A stretch of 64,000 nt of DNA from Andrena cerasifolii (lineage: Eukaryota; Arthropoda; Insecta; Hymenoptera; Andrenidae). The notes under the pieces were generated by a model that was not told where the DNA came from, searched no databases, and saw only the letters and a list, made by a program, of their open reading frames with translations. Shown piece after piece: positions 58,038-64,000 of the stretch (positions within the stretch are counted from its first letter, which is position 1; each line of letters starts with the position of its first letter). The position numbers and the translations under genes are program-made. The stretch covers positions 9,734,001 through 9,798,000 of the forward strand of contig NC_135126.1 of the NCBI RefSeq assembly GCF_050908995.1, read 5' to 3'.

Positions 58038-60258
58038 ATGCAAACGTTCGAAGCACACAGCGACAGCACAGAATCGCTTGGAGAGGCGTGCGACTATGAG
58101 AGATACGTGAATCTGAGTATTCGATGGAACCGTTGGCTCCTGAAACCAATGGGCCTCTGGCCAAAGTTGCACAATGCGTCAGCAATCGAAAAGTTCTCTT
58201 ACTGGCTGGTACGCGCCACTTGTTACGGTTTAATGAGTTTCCTTTTCATACCTTCCTGCCTCCACGTGATCCTAGAAGTAGAGGATGTCTACAACAAGCT
58301 CAAGCTGTTTGGCCCGTTAAGTTTCTGCGCGATGGCGTACATGAAGTACTCTCTGTTGATCCTTCACGCGAATGATATCCGCCGGTGCGTAGAAGGTGTC
58401 GAAAGAGACTGGAGACACGTGAAACACGCTCAGGACAGAGATATCATGGTGGCGCACGCGATTTTTGGGAGGCGACTGATGACATTTTGTACTCTCTTCG
58501 TGTACGGTGGCTTCGTTTGGTACTATATCGCAGTGCCAATCAGTGTCGGGACTGTCATGGACGAGGAAGATAATCTCACCTATATACCGATGATGTTTCC
58601 CTGCTCGAGGATTATAGCGGACACTCGTTACAGCCCCATCAATGAAATCTTCTTCTCCATTCAGCTGGTTGCCGGTGCGCTTATTCATGGCATCACGGCA
58701 GCTGCGTGCGGCTTGGCAGCAGCCTTCGCAGTGCATGCCTGCGGCCAGATGGCAGTTCTGGGATGCTGGCTTGAACACTTGATACACGGCCGCAAGGATA
58801 TGCAGGAAAACGTGAATGGCAGAGTCGCGAGTATCGTGAGCCAACACGTTCGAATATTAAAGTGTGTGAAATCCGTTTCTGTAATAATAGACAATTTCCA
58901 AGTGGAAGATCGGCTCTAGTCGTCTGTAGTAGTCTCTAATTTCGATGTTTCTGTTTACAGATTCTTGGCCCACACTGAGAAAACGCTGCAACAAATATCT
59001 CTCGTTGAATTCGCGGGATGTACATTGGACTTGTGTCTTCTTGGATATTATATTATCGCGGTACAGTAATATAAGTGGTACCACAACAGATTCAATGCAA
59101 ATACGAATGTATGTGTCCAACAGTTTGCTATTGCAGGAATGGAGGAACAACGACTTCACCGCTGCTGCTGCATACAGCATAATACTTCTCTCTCTCACTT
59201 TCAATATTTTCATATTTTGTTACTTAGGTGAACTCGTCGCCGAACGGGTAAGACCTTGCAGTTGCGAGCAAGCTTCTAATTATAAAGTACTCCCGAGTTC
59301 CTTGCACTTTGATGTCTATGCCATTCTATAAATGATTCGATCTACCTGTTGCTCTAAACATACCTGGAGAGTGAACAGTGGAAAGAAGTAGAGGGAAATA
59401 AAAGATAAGCGGTGAACCTATCTTTCTTCCTGTTATCCCTCCCACTCTGTACTATCTGTGTTATGTATGTATGTTGTGCGCGGGTAACTTCATTCACGCA
59501 CACTATACATCCATAGCCTGTTGTAAGACAGAGATACGTTCACCCGTTATCTTCCCTCTTTCTCGGACCGACTCCCATTGCTCTGTTCACTTTACATTAG
59601 GGCGGTACGGAAAATTTAAATTTGAATTTTCAGTTGGTCTGGGTGCGGGATAGTTGTCGTTTGACTAAGCAAACACAACTGTAAAAAAATTTTGGAAAAA
59701 TATGTCTGCGGGTTCCTTTTTCTCCTAAAAATGATTATCTGATTATAAGATCACTTTAGAAGCCCACAAAACAGTGGTTGAGCTTTTGTATCGTCGACAA
59801 AAAACTATACCACAAAATTGTCGCTGCCGGTGGTTGACGCAACGCGCAACCGTTTATTTGTGGTTGTAGTGGGCTTCAAAAGTGGTCCGTCGGAGTTGGG
59901 CCTAAGGCCTTACTAAAGCTGGTGGTGAATGGATATTTTCAAATAAAGATTAACAAAGCGTAAGAAATATATGTGTTGAACAGTGCAGACAGGTTGGCGA
60001 AATATCGTACATGATTGATTGGTACCAATTACCAGGGAAGACTAAGCTTTGTCTAATTATGATAATGGCAATCTCCAAGTCGGCGATGAGACTTACCGCA
60101 GGAAATATCGTCAAACTCTCCCTCACCAGCTTTACTGACGTACGTAACCAAACGTTATCGCCTCCTATTTAAAGCATCGAATTTAAAAAAATATCTCCAC
60201 AGCGTAGGTCGTTAAAACATCGTTTGGTTTCTTGAACATTTTGCGAACATTAACGTGA
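58038..60258 (+). CDS. Odorant receptor C3 (complete, 413 aa)
   Basis: Insect odorant receptor, subtype C, very similar to C4. Exons 58038-58861, 58961-59060, 59137-59247, 59984-60139, 60208-60258, phases 2,0,0,0. Core segments: NLSIRWNRWLLKPMGLWP, FLFIPSCLHVILEVEDVYNK, AQDRDIMVAHAIFGRRL, NLTYIPMMFPCSR, SPINEIFFSIQLVAGALIHG, HACGQMAVLGCWLEHLIHGR; the C-terminal exons give GDQ-less CRQVGEISYMIDWYQLPGKT, RLTAGNIVKLSLTSFTD and FGFLNILRTLT. The start follows the shared leader TCGACG. Intron 3 (0.74 kb) carries copy 2 of the dispersed repeat seen at 38.7 kb. Exons are all open. Cys-rich changes relative to C2 are confined to loops. Expected Orco partner; ligand unknown. Confidence 0.95.
59362..59594 (+). 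repeat. Dispersed inverted-repeat-ended element, copy 2
   Basis: Starts ACCTGGAGAGTGAACAG as in copy 1 (38723) and runs in parallel through GATAAGCGGTGAACCTA and GTTGTGCGCGGGTAACTTCA. The right end (CTCTGTTCACTTTA) lacks the final CTCCAGGT, so it is slightly truncated or diverged. It sits in intron 3 of Or-C3. Confidence 0.85.
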
Positions 60259-60525
60259 ACGTTTCACGAGAAGCCCGAACAACGGAACTGACTGACTACT
60301 ACTATTTGTACAGTCATAATACTCATGTGCGATTAATATTGCGAAAAAACTATGTTTACATCATTGTCTATTTTTATCCTATTCGTGGTGTCGTAATAAA
60401 AAGACAAGTATCTCCAATACCAGACACTTTAATGTACTTACACGCTCGAAATATTGTCCACCCATACATTGAAACATTGAACCTGTTCAGCGCCGTCAGC
60501 AGAAACAGTCTGTTCACGTTCGAAA

Positions 60526-60733
60526 AATCAATTTATCGAATCCACGCGTATAATGCATAATGATGGATAGGGTTGCGACCCTCTGGAAAGAGTTGCTTTC
60601 GCTCTCTACACTGCTGCGTCTGCGTTCCCTTCCGAGAGCAATCGGGGAAGAAGCGCAGGCGCAACATTGTTTCCCTCAGAGCTGTCATAGCACAGCGAGC
60701 ATTTAGTATCAAGCGTGCTTTCGAGCTTCAACG
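60526..60733 (+). promoter_or_regulatory. Shared Or-C promoter module (C4 copy)
   Basis: AATCAATTTATCGA (60526-60539), CGCGTATAATGCATAATG (TATA-like), the palindrome AGGGTTGCGACCCT, then CTGCTGCGTCTGCGTTCCCT, GAAGCGCAGGCGCAACATTG and TATCAAGCGTGCTTTCGAGC before the ATG. The AATCAATTTATCGA motif is 208 bp from the start codon. Confidence 0.75.
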
Positions 60734-63057
60734 ATGCAAACGTTTGAAGCAGCCAGCGGTAGCACAAAGTTATTCACAAACGCTGACGACTATGAGAAAT
60801 ATATAAATTTAAGTCTGGAATGGAATCGTTGGCTCCTGAAACTTATGGGCCTCTGGCCAATGTTGCACAATGCGACAGCAATCGAAAAGTTCTCTTACTG
60901 GCTGCTACGCGGCATTTGTTACGGTTTAATAAGTTTCCTTTTCATACCTTCCTGCCTCTACGTGATGCTAGAAGTGGAGGATGTCTACGAGAAGCTCAAG
61001 CTCCTCGGCCCGTTAATTTTTTGCACGATGGCGTACATGAAGTACTCTTTGTTGATCTTTCACGCGAATGATATTCGCGAGTGCATCGCGATTGTAGAAA
61101 GGGACTGGAGAAATGTCAGACACGCTCAGGACAGAGATATCATGGTGGCGAACGCGATATTTGGGAGGCGACTGGTGACATTTTGCACTTTCTTCATGTA
61201 TGGTGGCTTCGTTTTCTACTATATCGCGGTGCCAGTTAGTGTTGGGTCTGTCGTGGCCCAGGAAGACAATCTCACCTATATACCGATGGTGTTTCCTTGC
61301 CCAAGGATCATGGTGGATACTCGCTACAGCCCCATCAATGAAATCTTCTTCTCCATTCAGCTTTTCGGCGGTGCGCTTATTCATGGCATCGCGGCAGCTG
61401 CCTGCGGCTTGGCAGCAGCCTTCGCGGTTCATGCCTGCGGCCAGATGGCACTTTTGGCATGCTGGCTGGAACATTTGATACACGGTCGCGAGGATATGCA
61501 GGAAACCGCGGACGGCAGGGTCGCGAGCATCGTAAACCAACACGTTCGGATACTAAAGTGTGTTAAGTCTGTTTGTAATAATAGACAAGTTACGAACGAA
61601 AGGAACTGAATTTTAGTTGTCCCTAGTCGTCTCTAATTTCGATGTTTGTATTTACAGATTCCTGGCGCTCATTGAGAAAACGTTGCATCAAATATCTCTC
61701 GTTGAATTCGCGGGATGTACATTAGATTTATGTCTTCTTGGATATTATATTATCGTGGTACAGTAATATAAGTGATACCATAACAGATTCTGCGCAAGTA
61801 CGAATATACTGAGCACGCAATATCCTGATGCAAAAAGACGTCGAAAAGTCCTTTACCGTTTTGGGATCCGAGGTTTCGTTCTCGAGATATTAGCAATTGA
61901 ATATTAGCGGTCCAAGTTCCGGACCGCGCGGTTTATAGCCGAAACAGCTGAGCGCGGAACAGTGGCCGCTGGCGCGCAAACGCACAAGTTCATTTTCACG
62001 GTGTGAATCAGTGCGGTCGGGTCTGTTTCTACGCGTGCCTCCTGCGTGTGAGTGCTACAGGTCACCGCTCCGCGTCAGCTGTTTCGGCTCTAAACTGCGC
62101 GTCCCGGAAGTTGCACCGCTAATATTCAACTGTTAATATCTCGAGAACGAAGCCTCGGATCCAAAAACCGTAAAGGACTTTTCGATGTCTTTTTGCATGA
62201 GAATATTTGAGACACCCTGTATCTGTGCATTATTTTGCTATTGCAGGAGTGGAGAGGCAACGATGTCACTGCTGCTGTTACATACAGCATAATACTTCTA
62301 TCTCTTACGTTCAATATTTTCATATTTTGTTACATAGGTGAACTCGTCGCCGAGCGGGTAAGACCTTACAGTCGCGAACTAGCTTCCAATTATAAAGCAC
62401 CTGCGAGTTCCTTGCACTTTAATGTCTATACCTGTCTATAAGAGACACGATCTACCTGTTGCACTAAACATGCCCGAGGGTACAGCGTTCATACTGCATG
62501 GTATAACACCTTATTTTAACTCTTTCGCGACTAGCGCCGGTTGTATCCAGCTTCCGCTAAATGCTTCACACTTGTTGGTGCCGGTTATATCCGGCTTCCG
62601 CTAAACGCCACAAAATGATAGAAAACAAAAAGCTTCAATCGCTCCAGAAACGCGTTTAGTGGATGCCAGATATAACCGGCGCTAGCCAGTGTGAATCATA
62701 TTACTGGAAGCCGGATATAACCGGTGCTAGTCGCGGAAGGGTTAATGTAACATGTAAAGCTGGCAGTGAATGGATATTTTCAGTGCAGAAATGTTGGCGA
62801 ACTATCGTACTCGATTGATTGGTACCGATTACCAGGGAAGACTAAGCTTGGTCTAGTTTTGATAATGGCAATGTCCAAGTCGGCGGTGAGACTTACAGCG
62901 GGAAATGTCATCAAGCTGTCCCTCACCAGTTTCACAGTCGTAAGTAACCCAATGTTAAAGCTTCCTACATAAATCATGGAATTAAAGAAACGTCTCCACT
63001 GAATAGGTTGTTAAAACATCGGTCGCTTTCTTGAACATGTTGCGAACATTAACATGA
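60734..63057 (+). CDS. Odorant receptor C4 (complete, 413 aa)
   Basis: Insect odorant receptor, subtype C, closest to C3 (same exon lengths 824, 100, 111, 156, 51). Exons 60734-61557, 61658-61757, 62247-62357, 62784-62939, 63007-63057, phases 2,0,0,0. Core segments: NLSLEWNRWLLKLMGLWP, AQDRDIMVANAIFGRRL, NLTYIPMVFPCPR, SPINEIFFSIQLFGGALIHG, CWLEHLIHGREDM, RLTAGNVIKLSLTSFTV and VAFLNMLRTLT. The last residue of exon 4 is Val, where seven other intact genes have Asp, a conserved splice-junction codon (GAC or GAT). Introns 2 and 3 each carry a foldback or MITE element. All coding exons open. Confidence 0.95.
61829..62197. mobile_element. Foldback element in Or-C4 intron 2
   Basis: The left arm TGCAAAAAGACGTCGAAAAG pairs with the right arm CTTTTCGATGTCTTTTTGCA. 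Pairing resumes further in: CGAGATATTAGCAATTGAAT with ATTCAACTGTTAATATCTCG, and CCGAAACAGCTG with CAGCTGTTTCGG. The centre is GC-rich. CACCCTGTA follows at 62212-62220, a common insect transposon end. No coding region. Confidence 0.75.
62516..62745. mobile_element. TTAA-flanked MITE in Or-C4 intron 3
   Basis: The left end TTAACTCTTTCGCGACTAGC and the right end read in reverse, TTAACCCTTCCGCGACTAGC, form inverted repeats with TTAA at both edges. The inside has several copies of CCGGTTATATCCGGCTTCC-like sequence, partly in inverted order. 230 bp, no coding. Its ends resemble the element at 32548-32745. Confidence 0.85.
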
Positions 63058-63297
63058 ATGTTTCACGAGAGGCCCGAACAACGGAACCCACTTATTTCCT
63101 ATTATTTGAACACCCACAATACTCATGTGCCTTAAAGTTATAAAAAATATTGTTTACATCATTGTCTATTTTCATCCTTTTCGCGACGTTGCCATAAACA
63201 AAGAAGAATTCTGCGAGCTCGTAATATTGTCCATTCATAAATCGCCACATTGAATCTGTTCAGCGCCGTCAGCAGAAACAGTCTGTTCACGTTCGAA

Positions 63298-63505
63298 AAT
63301 CAATTTATCGATTCCACGCGTATAATGCATAATGATAGATAGGGTTGCGACCCTCTGGAAAAAGTTGCTTTCGCTCTGTACACTGCTGCGTCTGCGTTCC
63401 CTTCTGAGAGCAATCAAGGAAGAAGCGCAGGCGCAACAGTGTTTCCCTCAGAGCCGTCATCAGACCGCGAACATTTAGTATCAAGCGTGCTTTCGAGCGT
63501 CAACG
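63298..63505 (+). promoter_or_regulatory. Shared Or-C promoter module (C5 copy)
   Basis: AATCAATTTATCGA (63298-63311), ACGCGTATAATGCATAATGA, AGGGTTGCGACCCT, CTGCTGCGTCTGCGTTCCCT and GAAGCGCAGGCGCAACA, ending at the ATG; the same 208-bp distance as in C4. Confidence 0.75.
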
Positions 63506-64000
63506 ATGCAAACGATTGAAGAACACTGCGACAGCGCGGAGTCGCTTGGAAAGGCGTGCGACTATGAGAAATACGTGAATCTGAGTATTCGATGGAACCG
63601 TTGGCTCCTGAAACCAATGGGCCTGTGGCCAAAGCCGCCTAACGCTCCGATAATCGAAAGGTCTATCTACTGCCTGATAAACGCCATTTGTTACGCCGTG
63701 ATAAGTTCACTGTTCATACCGTGCGGTCTCTACGTGGTAGTAGAAGTGGAAGAGTTCTACGATAAGCTGAAGCTATTCGGCCCGTTAATGTTTTGCCTGA
63801 TGGCGTACATGAAGTACACTCTGTTGATCTTAAACGCCGACGTTGTACGCGAGTGCGTGGATCGCATCGAATTGGACTGGAGGCATGTCAGCCACGTTCA
63901 GGATAGGGATATCATGGTGGCGAGCGCGACCTTCGGGAAGCGATTGGTGATAATTTGCAGCTTTTTCATGTACAGCGGTGCCCTCTTTTACTACATCGTG
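63506..64000 (+). CDS. Odorant receptor C5 (partial, cut by the window edge)
   Basis: Start of a C-type odorant receptor; 165 codons of exon 1 are open to the last base, and the rest lies outside the window. Recognisable segments: NLSIRWNRWLLKPMGLWP, LYVVVEVEEFYDKLKLFGPL, MAYMKYTLLILNAD, QDRDIMVASATFGKRL and FFMYSGALFYYIV. The ATG is placed by the shared leader (CGAGCGTCAACG) and by the alignment with C3 (both begin MQT). It shows that the array continues to the right. Confidence 0.93.
   Translation, partial: MQTIEEHCDSAESLGKACDYEKYVNLSIRWNRWLLKPMGLWPKPPNAPIIERSIYCLINAICYAVISSLFIPCGLYVVVEVEEFYDKLKLFGPLMFCLMAYMKYTLLILNADVVRECVDRIELDWRHVSHVQDRDIMVASATFGKRLVIICSFFMYSGALFYYIV

Noticed and set aside
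1..64000. CRISPR array, tRNA genes, bacterial operons or phage genes
   Set aside because: No regularly spaced repeats, no tRNA cloverleaf noticed, and gene structure is eukaryotic throughout.

Overview
This is eukaryotic, insect-type DNA: split genes with GT-AG introns, long non-coding stretches, many short inverted-repeat transposons, and animal gene families. An expanded tandem odorant-receptor (Or) array, an insect small heat-shock protein of the l(2)efl type and an entomoglyceroporin-like aquaporin together suggest Hymenoptera (ant, bee or wasp). I infer the order from gene content and cannot name the species.

Layout. 1-6.3 kb: no gene recognised. 6.3-12.35 kb (+): an apparently complete cAMP phosphodiesterase 8 (REC-like, PAS and PDEase domains), reconstructed as 18 exons and 836 aa. 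15.4-24.7 kb (+): a small heat-shock protein of 191 aa in three coding exons, with a TATA promoter far upstream, two strong intronic hairpins and a TTAA-flanked MITE. 24.7-33 kb: gene-poor, containing several MITEs (one nested in another), a tandem duplication, and a heat-shock-type promoter pointing left with no gene I can assign. 33.1-34.8 kb (-): a six-exon aquaporin of 307 aa whose usual pore histidine is a serine, as in insect glycerol-transporting aquaporins.

35.6-64 kb (+): a head-to-tail array of odorant receptors. Eight are complete, one is cut by the right edge, and at least two are decayed. Every intact gene has the same five-exon layout: a long first exon, then about 100, 105-111, 156 and 51-54 nt, with intron phases 2,0,0,0. 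Three subtypes occur. A and B alternate (A1-B1-A2-B2, then a B remnant), so a two-gene block was duplicated. Five C-type genes follow (C1, C2, C3, C4 and partial C5), with a C-type pseudogene between C2 and C3. C2-C5 and the pseudogene share a promoter module of about 200-230 bp containing AATCAATTTATCGA and usually a TATAATGC box. In the pseudogene a 565-bp foldback element has been inserted inside this module.

The receptors would act with the co-receptor Orco in olfactory neurons. The phosphodiesterase, heat-shock protein and aquaporin have no evident functional link to the array and look like ordinary neighbours. All exon models were made by eye from splice sites, reading phase and family resemblance.
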